A stretch of 64,000 nucleotides of DNA, taken from assembly GCF_003818115.1 (NCBI RefSeq), contig NZ_RPOI01000008.1, positions 186,001 to 250,000 of the forward strand, written 5' to 3'. The DNA comes from Citrobacter youngae. Its GTDB lineage: Bacteria > Pseudomonadota > Gammaproteobacteria > Enterobacterales > Enterobacteriaceae. Of the stretch, positions 55,761 to 64,000 are shown piece after piece. The position numbers and the translations under genes were made by a program. The notes beneath the pieces were generated by a model. The model searched no databases, had not been told where the DNA came from, and worked only from the letters and a program-made list of their open reading frames with translations. How positions within the stretch are numbered: position 1 is the stretch's first letter; the number at the start of each line of letters is the position of its first letter.

Positions 55761-56858
55761 TTATTTGTACGTCGCGCTGAGGGTGCCTACGGCGGTGAAG
55801 GCTCCGGGGGTGTAGTCATCACAGGTACTGTTGTTGCTGGCGGAGGTACAGGTGAGTAATCCGGCCATGGTGATATCTTTCGCCGTTACGATGGAACCAA
55901 AGTCGATGGACACTGAAGAATTTGTGTCATTCGCCGACAGATATTGCCGGGACGATCCCTCGTAAGACACCGCCACTCCCCGTCCGCCCGCTGCTGAGGT
56001 GCCAGTTGTGGTATTGGCGAGAATAGACAACCCGCTATTATCATAAGCCGCTTTGGTCGACGTCAGTTTAAGGGTAACCCCTGAAGCATTAACGCAGTTG
56101 CTATTTTTCAAGGTGAAGGTTTTTCGTGGTTTGTCATTACCCACATCGCCAAAGTCGATGGTGGTGGGGGAAACGGATAGGTTACAGGTTGGCGCGGCGA
56201 ATTTTACGGTGAATGAAGAAGCGTTTACTGTGGCGACAATCTGTTGACTAGTTATATTTTCATCCCCTGCTTTAAACCTGCCTACTTCACCATTTATAAC
56301 AGGATGCGCTTCACCATTACCTATTGAGGAAACCACCCCACGCTGCCAAACTTCGATGTATAATCCAACAGGAAAATCTCCATCTGCAGCATTATCGATC
56401 TCACGTGTCCAACTCGTATTAGACGGAATATAAGCTGTATAAATAGCATTAATAGAATTAGCTATGTAAATGTTATAATATATTCCAGGTATGCTCGTTG
56501 GAAAAAAAACTCTATTGTAGCTATATTTTGTACTGCCGCTGGTACTGGTATAACTATCGGACTGTGTACCGCTTGTTGCTGTGGATCTTCCATAAAAATC
56601 AGAACCATCATTACCGGTACCACAGTTTAAGTAACCATACTTGCCCGCGCTGAGCGTCCCCAATAGCACGGGTGTTGTACTGGATGGGTTATAACTATTC
56701 ACGACTAACGTTCCTGCGCTTATCGTGCTGGTATTAATATCTTCAAAAATACACTCCTTAGCCTGCACCTGATATGAATAAATTCCGCTCAGCAGCAATG
56801 TCATAAAAGAAATTGATCGTGAAATCATCGAACTCATATTAACCTGCCGTTTATCCAT
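55761..56858 (-). CDS. Fimbrial tip adhesin
   Basis: 365 residues. The signal peptide ISFMTLLLSGIYSYQVQA is preceded by a charged extension, so starts at MDKRQ or MSSMISRS are both possible. Two domains: a unique N-terminal receptor-binding domain (about 35-210, with KECIFEDI, YLNCGTGNDG, and a Ser/Thr/Tyr-rich middle) and a C-terminal pilin domain (about 220-365, from CNLSVSPTTIDFGDVG to a final YK) that takes the donor strand. Last gene of the operon; its ATG overlaps the previous stop (TAATG). Receptor unknown. Confidence 0.82.
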   Translation of the reverse strand: MDKRQVNMSSMISRSISFMTLLLSGIYSYQVQAKECIFEDINTSTISAGTLVVNSYNPSSTTPVLLGTLSAGKYGYLNCGTGNDGSDFYGRSTATSGTQSDSYTSTSGSTKYSYNRVFFPTSIPGIYYNIYIANSINAIYTAYIPSNTSWTREIDNAADGDFPVGLYIEVWQRGVVSSIGNGEAHPVINGEVGRFKAGDENITSQQIVATVNASSFTVKFAAPTCNLSVSPTTIDFGDVGNDKPRKTFTLKNSNCVNASGVTLKLTSTKAAYDNSGLSILANTTTGTSAAGGRGVAVSYEGSSRQYLSANDTNSSVSIDFGSIVTAKDITMAGLLTCTSASNNSTCDDYTPGAFTAVGTLSATYK

Positions 56859-57445
56859 TATTTGTAGCTCACGCTGATTTGCACCTGACTTAATACTCCA
56901 CCTGGAGTGACCGGTTTTGATGAATCTATTTTCTGGAAGCGGGCGCGCAGGATAGGAAGGACCTTATTGTCATCGGTACCAATATAGTTACTATCGATAA
57001 TAACTTCGGAAGTATTGTCTTTATTTAAAACATTTTTTCCGTCAAAAAAAGCGACAACGCCAACATTACCTGCTGCGGTTGTTGATTTAACTCGCCCTGT
57101 TGGCCCTGTATATTCATTAGGGAAGATCTGGTTACCGGTTAGCTGCGCCTTTTGCGGTTTGATGCTCATTACCAGAGATTTGGCAACGGACCCTGAGTCG
57201 CAGCTCAGAGTAAGCATTTGCCCTGCTAAGGTTACGTTTCCCTGCGCAGTGGCAGATAAATCCGCCCATGCGCCACCCGCAGAGAATTCGCTTGCGTCCA
57301 GGTCACCTAAATCCATATCAGAAGCGGCAATATAACAGCTACCGGTAACCAGCTCCGCCTTAACCGTTAATACATTTGTATTGGTACTGATTGCGGCCCA
57401 TAGCGGTGTGGATATCAGCAATAAGACTGTTGGGATAAATTTCAT
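56858..57445 (-). CDS. Minor fimbrial subunit
   Basis: 195 residues: signal peptide MKFIPTVLLLISTPLWA, then a pilin domain (VTGSCYIAASDMDLGDLDAS, the paired cysteine LSCDSGS, and a C-terminal QVQISVSYK with the penultimate Tyr typical of chaperone-binding ends). Likely an adaptor between rod and tip. Translationally coupled to the adhesin gene. Confidence 0.82.
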   Translation of the reverse strand: MKFIPTVLLLISTPLWAAISTNTNVLTVKAELVTGSCYIAASDMDLGDLDASEFSAGGAWADLSATAQGNVTLAGQMLTLSCDSGSVAKSLVMSIKPQKAQLTGNQIFPNEYTGPTGRVKSTTAAGNVGVVAFFDGKNVLNKDNTSEVIIDSNYIGTDDNKVLPILRARFQKIDSSKPVTPGGVLSQVQISVSYK

Positions 57446-57453
57446 GGTGGCTC

Positions 57454-57996
57454 CTACTGATAGGTGGTAGTGAACGTCAACGAACCGTTGAAGGTGCCAC
57501 TTGTCGCGGTGGTTGAGTAAGACGTTGGACGCAGAGATAAGACCAGATTCAGGGTTTTATTGGTGCGCTCAGTCGAGGTCCAGTCAAGCGGAGTACTACT
57601 ATTGAGAACCAACAGAGAGTTTGGGGAGCCAGAACGATACAAAACCGCTGCTGCCCCGTTATCCCCACCCTTGAGTTCGGTTGGATAACCGCTGTAGACA
57701 GAAGAGGCCTTAATTCCCGTTTTCATCCAGGTCACTGTCTGGTTTGTACTGGAGCCGATCGTACAGTTGCTGTACTGCAACGAAAAATCTTTCAGCGTGT
57801 TAGCGCCCTGAGCCTCCAGTTCTGCGCGGGTTAATACACCAAAATCGATGGTCTGGTTCACCGCTTTGCTTGAACCAACAACAATATTGACGGTGCAGGT
57901 CATAGCAAGCAAATTGGCCTTAAAGTTAACCACGACATCCGCCGCAAAGAGATGCGGGCTGCATAATAGAAAAGAAACAAGCATTACCTGGCGCAT
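57454..57996 (-). CDS. Minor fimbrial subunit
   Basis: 180 residues: signal MRQVMLVSFLLCSPHLFA, pilin fold with LLAMTCTVNIV and the second Cys in LQYSNCTIG, and a C-terminal SLTFTTTYQ beta strand. The start lies three bases after the usher stop. Resembles FimF/FimG-type tip or adaptor subunits. Confidence 0.82.
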   Translation of the reverse strand: MRQVMLVSFLLCSPHLFAADVVVNFKANLLAMTCTVNIVVGSSKAVNQTIDFGVLTRAELEAQGANTLKDFSLQYSNCTIGSSTNQTVTWMKTGIKASSVYSGYPTELKGGDNGAAAVLYRSGSPNSLLVLNSSTPLDWTSTERTNKTLNLVLSLRPTSYSTTATSGTFNGSLTFTTTYQ

Positions 57997-57999
57997 AAG

Positions 58000-60585
58000 C
58001 TACTTTCCGGCTCCTGGCATCTGGCAAACTAACGTCTCCAGATGAATTGATTTTCCGATCATCGCGGGCGCGTCAGGGATCTGGTAGGTCACATCGCAGT
58101 AGCTTGCCGCGTCGCTCCCCCAAATAACCTTCAGGCTGCCACGTTGTTCGATCCCGCGTAAAAAGGCGCGGCCCGCCTGACCCATTGCGCCAACGGATTT
58201 TCCCTGCTCATTGAGAATGTTCGCGCCCAATGGAATGAAACTGTTATCACTACGTCTGAGCGTGACAAACACCGATTGACCTTGCTGGGTGGCGAAGGTG
58301 ACTTTCACCACGGCACCATCGCGCGGAACCACGGCGGCGGAGGTATTTTTCACTTCGACGTCCGCCTTGATGGTGCTGAGATCCAGTCCGACGGTATTCT
58401 CGGCATAAGGTGAAAGACTGGTGGCAACTGCGTATCCGGCACTGTCAATCTCACCATACCCATTGGTGGTGGTCGCGCCATCTGCACCTTGCGCTTCAAT
58501 AAGGGCTATGGCGCTTTGTGCGTTGACATTACCCGGTAAGAGCGTCAATCCACCGCTGTGTAACAGCACACCGCCGTTATTGTTTAGGTAATACTGCTGG
58601 TTATGATTTTTATCGACTGTAGCGGAAACGCTGGTCGATCCATGCGCGCCGTTATAAGTGGAATATCCGCTGACGGAATAGGTGTCTTCTCCCTGGCTGG
58701 CCTGGTTAGCGGTGGTGCTGAGGCTGTAGTTCCATTTATTGTTGCTACTGTTGCCGCTGGCCGTACTGGTGAAACCGTTGTTGCCGCTAAAGTCGCTATT
58801 GGCGCTGAGGTTCAGACTGGAGAATGCTGGTTGATCGTTTTGAGCGTTGCTACCAAAAGGAATACTCAACCCAACGTACAGGCTGTCATCTTCATCGCCC
58901 CATTCGTTATAACTGCGCTGCAGCGAGATATTCCACGAGATGGAGCGGAAAGTATTGCTGTAGCCCAGCGAATACTGAGACGTTTTGTCTGAGCTACCCC
59001 AGTAACTCGTCCAGGTGCCGCTGAGATAAAATGAACCGTAATCTTCACCGTTAAGGTTGATCGGTTGATTGACGTTAGCCTGAAGCTCATTCTTGGAATG
59101 GCTGTAGCTGTTGCGATACGCATCGTTACGGTTAGTATCGTGATCGTCGCTATAACTATCGATGCTATTTTGCAAAGAGATGACGTCATTAAGCGAGAGG
59201 TAATCTTTGGTGCTGTATCGATAGGCGCTAAAGCTGAAATTGGTCTGTGTTGCGTCCAGCACATTACTGTAGCTTACACGGTAACTCTGCCCCTGCAGAG
59301 CGCCAATATCTTCAAGTGAAGCGCGAGAGTGGATAACATCGACTGCGATAGCACCAAGACGCGTATTCATCGCCAGACCCAGCATCCCCGCCAGATAGTC
59401 TTCTTCCATTGACTGTATGCCGCCATACAGCGTGAAAATATCGCTCAGTCCATAATTACCGTTCGTGGTGAGCACCCATGGGGAGTCGCTGTTGTCATTG
59501 TTGTCTAATGTCCCAACGGCAAAATCCCAGTCAACTTCACCCTTGGTCATTAACTGAGCAACAGAGGCATACGGTACGGTGAATAACCGTTTTGACCCAT
59601 CAGCTTCTTCCACGGTAACGTCAAGGTCAGCGCCGTTGATTGCCACATAATAATCTTTCAGGGCAAAAGGACCTGGGGGAACGGTGGTTTCATAGATGAT
59701 GCGAGACTGCTGTCGTACGGTAATTTTGGCATTACTGTTAGCCACGCCGTTGATGACGGGAACGTAGCGACCGTCATGTGGATCCATACGTTTGTCGTTA
59801 TACAGATGTACGCCTTTAATGCCGATACTATCCAGTACTTCGCTGCGAGAGGTGACCTGGCCCAGTTCCATTTGTGCCCGCATAGGGGGTAAATCCCGTG
59901 CTAAATAGAGATCGTAGTTGTCCCAGGTTGCACTATCGTCTTTTGTCCAGTTCAGCGCGCCGCTGGAACGTAACCGCCATGCTCCCAAATTGAGACCATA
60001 GCCGAGCCCCAGATAACCACTGTCAGAAGCGCTACCGTCGTTTTCACTGTGATAACCGCTGAAGCTCCAGTTCAGTATTGCAGCAGGAATACCGGCATCC
60101 CAGCGTGCGGGGTTGACATAACCCGCAGGGTGGCTGACGAGAAACAGTTGCGGAATTGTGAGCATCAGGATCTGTGAATTAGGATCGTAACTCACGCTGG
60201 ATGAGGGGTAATAATCCGCCAGTATATAGCATTGCGATTCACCTTCGTCCGCATCTGCCGTGGGGAGTTTGCTTACATCAACGTTTGCTTCATCGAGCAC
60301 CTCACGAGTCAGGCAGGGAGACGCGTTCGGGGTGTGGTTGTCAATAAACTGGATCTTTGCAGTTTGCTGTTGCTCACCGTTAATCCAAACTGAGACGGTA
60401 TATATACCGGGTTTCACCGGGTTGCCGCGCGCATATTGTGACACGTCGATTGCCGATTTTTTACCTGCATTGCTGAAGATAAAGTCATCGTTGAATTCAA
60501 TGTAATTATCGTCAGCAAATCCTGTCTGACAAATAGCCAATAATACCCATACTGAGGTCGCTAACCGGTGTTTTGACATTGACAT
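58000..60585 (-). CDS. Outer-membrane fimbrial usher
   Basis: 861 residues, a normal length for FimD-like ushers. Signal peptide ending GFADD, periplasmic N-domain (YIEFNDDFIFSNAG, YTVSVWING), 24-strand beta barrel with a plug (around 230-320), and two C-terminal domains ending in a disulfide (ASYCDVTYQ, LETLVCQMP). It takes chaperone-subunit complexes and assembles them through the outer membrane. Second from chaperone in the operon; 23 bases after it. Confidence 0.93.
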   Translation of the reverse strand: MSMSKHRLATSVWVLLAICQTGFADDNYIEFNDDFIFSNAGKKSAIDVSQYARGNPVKPGIYTVSVWINGEQQQTAKIQFIDNHTPNASPCLTREVLDEANVDVSKLPTADADEGESQCYILADYYPSSSVSYDPNSQILMLTIPQLFLVSHPAGYVNPARWDAGIPAAILNWSFSGYHSENDGSASDSGYLGLGYGLNLGAWRLRSSGALNWTKDDSATWDNYDLYLARDLPPMRAQMELGQVTSRSEVLDSIGIKGVHLYNDKRMDPHDGRYVPVINGVANSNAKITVRQQSRIIYETTVPPGPFALKDYYVAINGADLDVTVEEADGSKRLFTVPYASVAQLMTKGEVDWDFAVGTLDNNDNSDSPWVLTTNGNYGLSDIFTLYGGIQSMEEDYLAGMLGLAMNTRLGAIAVDVIHSRASLEDIGALQGQSYRVSYSNVLDATQTNFSFSAYRYSTKDYLSLNDVISLQNSIDSYSDDHDTNRNDAYRNSYSHSKNELQANVNQPINLNGEDYGSFYLSGTWTSYWGSSDKTSQYSLGYSNTFRSISWNISLQRSYNEWGDEDDSLYVGLSIPFGSNAQNDQPAFSSLNLSANSDFSGNNGFTSTASGNSSNNKWNYSLSTTANQASQGEDTYSVSGYSTYNGAHGSTSVSATVDKNHNQQYYLNNNGGVLLHSGGLTLLPGNVNAQSAIALIEAQGADGATTTNGYGEIDSAGYAVATSLSPYAENTVGLDLSTIKADVEVKNTSAAVVPRDGAVVKVTFATQQGQSVFVTLRRSDNSFIPLGANILNEQGKSVGAMGQAGRAFLRGIEQRGSLKVIWGSDAASYCDVTYQIPDAPAMIGKSIHLETLVCQMPGAGK

Positions 60586-60608
60586 AGAGCAATCCTTGCA
60601 CGCGTTTT

Positions 60609-61331
60609 TTATTTATCCGTTACGTCAACGTTAGCCCCGTAATCATTGACTGCTGTCCATGAAACGGATTCTAGCCGGGGAGTGGTGAGCGTTTTCACTT
60701 CATAGCTGGCGCTGGAAAAAGGGGCGACCATGTCGGGCTCAATTTTGTATTTTTTCCCCCCGGAAGTGATGTTAGCGCCAACAAGCGAAACAAAATAAGG
60801 AGAGTCATTTTTCGCCGTCGCCCAAATTTGTTTACCTTGGTTTGCAAGGCTCCATTTCAGATGTTGGATTGCGTCATCCGCCGAACCAGGAAGGGATGCG
60901 GGGCGATAAAAAACCTTGATGCGGGTTTTCAGCGCTATCTGCAGCTGATTTGATTTAGCGGCATCTTTATTTTTTCCGGGGATTTCAAGTGCATTAAACC
61001 AATACACGCTTTCACGATCGGTGGGTAACGGTTGCCCGTCCCAGTTTAAGCGTACGGTCAGTCCCTGTTTAGGATCGACCCGACTGACTGGGGGGGAGGC
61101 GATAAAAGGAACGTTTAGGGTTTGCGGATCAACATCTTCATGACCATCGTCTAACCAGGACTGGACTAATAAAGGTTGTTGCCCCTGATTAACCATTTTA
61201 ATGAGCGCCTCTTTCGCGTCGGAAGGGTAAATGACACGGGTAGCGTTAATCACTATGCTGGCGACTGACGAATAGCTAAAAGAGATAGCGGCAGAAAATA
61301 TAATTAATCTGAATGTATTTTGTGGAATCAT
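60609..61331 (-). CDS. Periplasmic fimbrial chaperone
   Basis: 240 residues from MIPQNTFRLIIFSAAISFSY. PapD-like two Ig domains: conserved RVIYPSDAKEALIKMVNQGQ, QSWLDDG, VPFIASPPVSRVDPKQG, and YWFNALEIP with the family NVLEIPPK-type region altered to NALEIPGK. The RLxW-type strand is RLNWDGQPLPTDRESVYWFN. The subunit-anchoring Arg and Lys pair (RVIYP, ALKTRIKVFYRP) is present. Confidence 0.92.
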   Translation of the reverse strand: MIPQNTFRLIIFSAAISFSYSSVASIVINATRVIYPSDAKEALIKMVNQGQQPLLVQSWLDDGHEDVDPQTLNVPFIASPPVSRVDPKQGLTVRLNWDGQPLPTDRESVYWFNALEIPGKNKDAAKSNQLQIALKTRIKVFYRPASLPGSADDAIQHLKWSLANQGKQIWATAKNDSPYFVSLVGANITSGGKKYKIEPDMVAPFSSASYEVKTLTTPRLESVSWTAVNDYGANVDVTDK

Positions 61332-61416
61332 ATCATTTGTGTCTTGGTTAAATAGCTGCAACCTTGAATTAAAGTTGCAGCAGAGTTATTAACTAATGTT
61401 GATCTTATACAGCTTG

Positions 61417-61974
61417 TTAGGGGTAGGTTGTTACAAAGGTGGTATTCGCTTTCACTACACCAACAGTCGGCGTACCAGAACCTGAGTAGATATAACCGAC
61501 GGTATAATTAAATACTGCACCGTTGGTGGTATCGTAAGTAGCTTCAGATTGCGGTGTGGCTGATGTAAAATCGATAATGGTACTGGTTGCGGTATCTTCT
61601 ACCTGGAAACCCGCATCTTTATCTCCTGCGGCAGCGTTTAACAATGCTTTGCTGGTGCTATTGTAATTACCGGTTGTTGAAAATTGCCCTTTTACTTTAC
61701 CACCCGCTGGTTCAGTGGCGCAGTTTTTAACGGTGATCTGAAATTTGGTTTTCATCGCAGGACTACTGACAGCCGCTTGCATCGCAGGAACAGTGATATC
61801 TGGCAGTTTGACCTCTTTGGAAGCAGAAATACCATCAATACTGACATCACAGGTTGATGATGTAATATTTCCTGAAAAATCAATGTTTGCAGAATCAGAA
61901 CCAGCCGCCTGGGCCTGAAAAGTAGCACCTGCGACCAGAAGCGCTACTGCGCTTAAACAATTAACAAATTTCAC
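61417..61974 (-). CDS. Major fimbrial subunit
   Basis: 185 residues from a GTG start (AAGGA about nine bases upstream). Signal peptide MKFVNCLSAVALLVAGATFQ, cleaved after QAQA; type 1-like pilin with SSTCDVSIDG and KNCATEP disulfide, and C-terminal NTTFVTTYP (penultimate Tyr). First gene of the operon and presumably the most highly expressed. Alternating beta strands rich in Ser/Thr/Ala. Confidence 0.9.
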   Translation of the reverse strand: MKFVNCLSAVALLVAGATFQAQAAGSDSANIDFSGNITSSTCDVSIDGISASKEVKLPDITVPAMQAAVSSPAMKTKFQITVKNCATEPAGGKVKGQFSTTGNYNSTSKALLNAAAGDKDAGFQVEDTATSTIIDFTSATPQSEATYDTTNGAVFNYTVGYIYSGSGTPTVGVVKANTTFVTTYP

Positions 61975-62360
61975 GTTATTTTCCTTAATAACAAATTAAA
62001 TGGCGAAAACATTATATGTCGTGAGATTCTGACTGAATAGCGGGTGAAGCTGTAGTTGTTTTTTTTAAGAATTAGATTAGGGGCAATAGCTAATTATTTA
62101 ATGTAATATAGTATTAAATTAATTAGATTGATTTTTTATTCCTCATTGAATTCTAAAAGAAAATTTATAGATGTAAGTTTGTGTAGAGAATTTCATCCGC
62201 CATTATTCGACAGAGATATCATCAATAATAAGCATTGCTTAATTTACTTGTAAGGAAAAATACGCTTTTAGCTGTGTTTTATGACGGTTTTACCGTCCAT
62301 ATATTGAACATTTACATGGGGTGGGCCTGCCGGTAATAACAGACCCAATCATCAATACGA
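61975..62360. other. Fimbrial operon upstream region
   Basis: 386 very AT-rich bases between the fimbrial major subunit and ydcI. No ORF and no long inverted repeats of the fimS phase-switch type were seen. Promoter of the fimbrial operon (minus strand) is expected here, and such AT-rich DNA is a likely H-NS target. Confidence 0.5.
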
Positions 62361-63284
62361 TTAAACAGGTACGGTTTTGCGTATTGCGGCGATAAGGATC
62401 TGGGCGGCCTGAGAGAGTTGCACATCGACACGAGTAAGAATACCGATGGGTTCACCCGCACCGTGGGTGGGAATTGGCAATGACACCAGCGTTGCCTGGC
62501 GCAGATCTTCTCTAACCGCGCCTGAAGGGACAAACCACACATAGTCGTAATCAACCGTCAGTTGACGGGAGAGCGATGCTGACAGCGTTTCAATACAACC
62601 CGGCGGCATTTTACAGCCCTGACTTTGCAACAATGCCTCAGCATGCTGGCGAGGGGCGGTTCCTTTCGGCGAAACCACCACTGGCCACTCAATCACCCGG
62701 CTCAGCGTGATGGTTTCCTGTAACAATGGATGGTTAGGGCGCACGACCAGTTTGAGCGATTCCAGAAATAACAGTTCGTAGTTCAGACCGACCATCAATT
62801 CCGGATCGGCCATACGGCCAATACCGAGGTCGATCTCCCCGGATTTTAAACCGGCCAGTATCATGGGATTACTCATGGTGGCAACTTGCAGAGTAGTCTC
62901 CATTTGCTGCTTATGGAACGGACCGATTACCGCTGGAAGAATACCCAACGCAGCTGTTGGCAAGGCACCAATACGCACGACATCATTCTGAGATTCTTCA
63001 CGATGATTTAATGCCTGCCCGGCAGTGTTGAGTGCATCAAGCACTCTTACCGCATGGGTAAGAAACTGCTCGCCGGGCAACGTTAATTGTGCACCAAGGC
63101 GACCGCGTTCAAAGAGTCGGGTTCCGGTCAGTTGCTCCAGTTCGTTCAGTGTTTTGGAGAGGGCTGGTTGACTCAGGTTAAGGGTTTCGGCCGCACGTCC
63201 CAACGTTCCCTGTTGGGCAACGGCGACAAAAGTATGAAGATGGCGCAAGCGAATGCGCTGATTGAACAGAACATTTTTTTCCAT
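62361..63284 (-). CDS. ydcI: LysR-type regulator YdcI
   Basis: 307 residues from MEKNVLFNQRIRLRHLHTFV; an ORF extension of 23 codons upstream is not conserved. N-terminal winged helix-turn-helix (LGRAAETLNLSQPALSKTLN) and a periplasmic-binding-like effector domain (from about 100, VRIGALPTAALGILPAVIG). YdcI of E. coli and Salmonella is linked to acid resistance and stress responses. Divergent from the pyrophosphatase gene. Confidence 0.95.
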   Translation of the reverse strand: MEKNVLFNQRIRLRHLHTFVAVAQQGTLGRAAETLNLSQPALSKTLNELEQLTGTRLFERGRLGAQLTLPGEQFLTHAVRVLDALNTAGQALNHREESQNDVVRIGALPTAALGILPAVIGPFHKQQMETTLQVATMSNPMILAGLKSGEIDLGIGRMADPELMVGLNYELLFLESLKLVVRPNHPLLQETITLSRVIEWPVVVSPKGTAPRQHAEALLQSQGCKMPPGCIETLSASLSRQLTVDYDYVWFVPSGAVREDLRQATLVSLPIPTHGAGEPIGILTRVDVQLSQAAQILIAAIRKTVPV

Positions 63285-63514
63285 AAGCGATGTTAAAAAC
63301 AGAGCCGTATTGGTGACAAGTGAAGTTGTTTGTTTTTGATAACTTGATAGCAAAATATTATTAACATTTAACGTGTTTTACTTACAACTGATTTATTTTG
63401 CTTATGTTTTGTACAGCATGACCGCGTAGTGGGATCATGGAAGGGAATGTAGCCAGTCGTTATATTCGGACAATTGTTCGCTTTTTCATCATCCATCATC
63501 ACAAGGCACTGACC

Positions 63515-64000
63515 ATGATCCATGTAATAGGGCACCTTAACCCCGATAGCGATGCCATTTGCACCGCGGCAATGACAGCTCGCTGGCTTACGTTACGCGG
63601 CCGGCAGGCGACGGCATGGCGTCTGGGCGAACCGAACCGCGAAACGCAATTTATCTTTGCGCATGCAGGACTGGACATGCCCGAACGACTCTCGTTTCCG
63701 CTGACCGATCAGGATGTTTGGGTGGTAGATTTCACCGAACCGACACAGGGGCCGGAATCGCTGTCTGAGAGCAATGTCGTTGGTATCATCGACCATCATC
63801 GACTCGGCGGATTAGTGACTCGTCTTCCTCCAGAGGTCTGGGTCAAACCTGTTGGCAGCAGTGCGACGTTGTTGTGGCAACTGATGGCGGATGACGAGCG
63901 CAGTCAGCTGTCGTCTGCGGAGGCTTTTTTGCTACTGGGGGCTATTTTAAGTGACACTGTCACGCTTCGCTCGCCGACTACTACACCGGATGACAGCCAG
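63515..64000 (+). CDS. ppaC: Family II (manganese-dependent) inorganic pyrophosphatase, 5' part
   Basis: 162 codons, open to the window end. DHH-family motifs: HLNPDSDAIC (about 7-16, Mn ligands), VVDFTE (about 72), GIIDHHRLG (about 93, DHH motif), PVGSSATLLW and LSDTVTLRSPTTTPDD. It hydrolyses pyrophosphate to phosphate. Family II enzymes are common in Firmicutes and sporadic in enterics, which normally use family I Ppa. E. coli K-12 lacks this gene, so it is probably transferred. The C-terminal domain lies outside the window. Confidence 0.88.
   Translation, partial: MIHVIGHLNPDSDAICTAAMTARWLTLRGRQATAWRLGEPNRETQFIFAHAGLDMPERLSFPLTDQDVWVVDFTEPTQGPESLSESNVVGIIDHHRLGGLVTRLPPEVWVKPVGSSATLLWQLMADDERSQLSSAEAFLLLGAILSDTVTLRSPTTTPDDSQ

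Noticed and set aside
61975-62360. fimS-like invertible switch upstream of the fimbrial operon
   Set aside because: No pair of inverted repeats and no recombinase gene nearby.

Overview
The window is chromosomal DNA of an enteric bacterium of the Citrobacter/Salmonella/Escherichia group, most likely Citrobacter-like. Gene order follows the E. coli fnr-to-ydcI segment closely: fnr-ogt-smrA-dgcM-zntB-fnrS-dbpA-ttcA, then uspF-ompN-micC-nifJ(ydbK)-ydbJ-hslJ-ldhA, then ydbH-ynbE-ydbL, azoR-hrpA-ydcF-aldA, gapC-cybB, and trg-ydcI. Most of these proteins have their usual family lengths. The genus is inferred from recall of relatives; no search was run. No tRNA, rRNA, intact insertion sequence or CRISPR array was seen.

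Backbone, 1-11.7 kb: an AzlD-like gene end, the anaerobic regulator fnr with its autoregulatory box, DNA repair (ogt), c-di-GMP enzymes (dgcM and an MHYT-GGDEF-EAL protein), a chemoreceptor without a periplasmic sensor, zntB, the FNR-activated small RNA fnrS, dbpA and ttcA. From 11.7 to 17.1 kb lies a decay zone: a frameshifted integrase abutting ttcA (the Rac attachment region in E. coli), two lipoprotein remnants, a 5'-truncated MscS channel, a LexA box leading into a dead dinI-like/umuC remnant, an AT-rich secreted protein of unknown function, and a SRAP (YedK/HMCES) stub.

From 17.2 to 25.2 kb are uspF, a KTSC-domain protein, the ompN porin with the divergent small RNA micC, pyruvate:flavodoxin oxidoreductase, ydbJ, hslJ and ldhA. 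Between ldhA and ydbH (25.3-30.65 kb) lies an accessory insert bracketed by a 22-bp imperfect direct repeat. It holds a wrecked class A beta-lactamase, a DUF900 hydrolase lipoprotein, and a tight four-gene operon: three-segment membrane protein, GH46-like/DUF2272 enzyme without a signal peptide, lipoprotein, and small helical protein. This operon is the best candidate for an undescribed system.

From 30.7 to 44.3 kb the backbone resumes with the ydbH-ynbE-ydbL envelope operon, azoR, hrpA, ydcF, aldA, an esterase, an intact gapC and cybB. From 44.4 to 53.9 kb are SOS-controlled umuDC, a formate dehydrogenase-N-like operon (fdnGHI) whose catalytic subunit has cysteine in place of selenocysteine, a second decayed umuC 3' end, a DUF417/DUF302 pair and frmRA for formaldehyde. 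Direct copies of the umuC 3' end flank fdnGHI. The window closes with trg behind a flagellar sigma-28-type promoter, a six-gene chaperone-usher fimbrial operon, ydcI, and the start of a family II inorganic pyrophosphatase that runs off the end.

Functional themes are anaerobic or redox switching (fnr, fnrS, nifJ, ldhA, fdnGHI), motility versus surface attachment (two chemoreceptors, two c-di-GMP enzymes, fimbriae), and SOS repair (umuDC plus two umuC relics).
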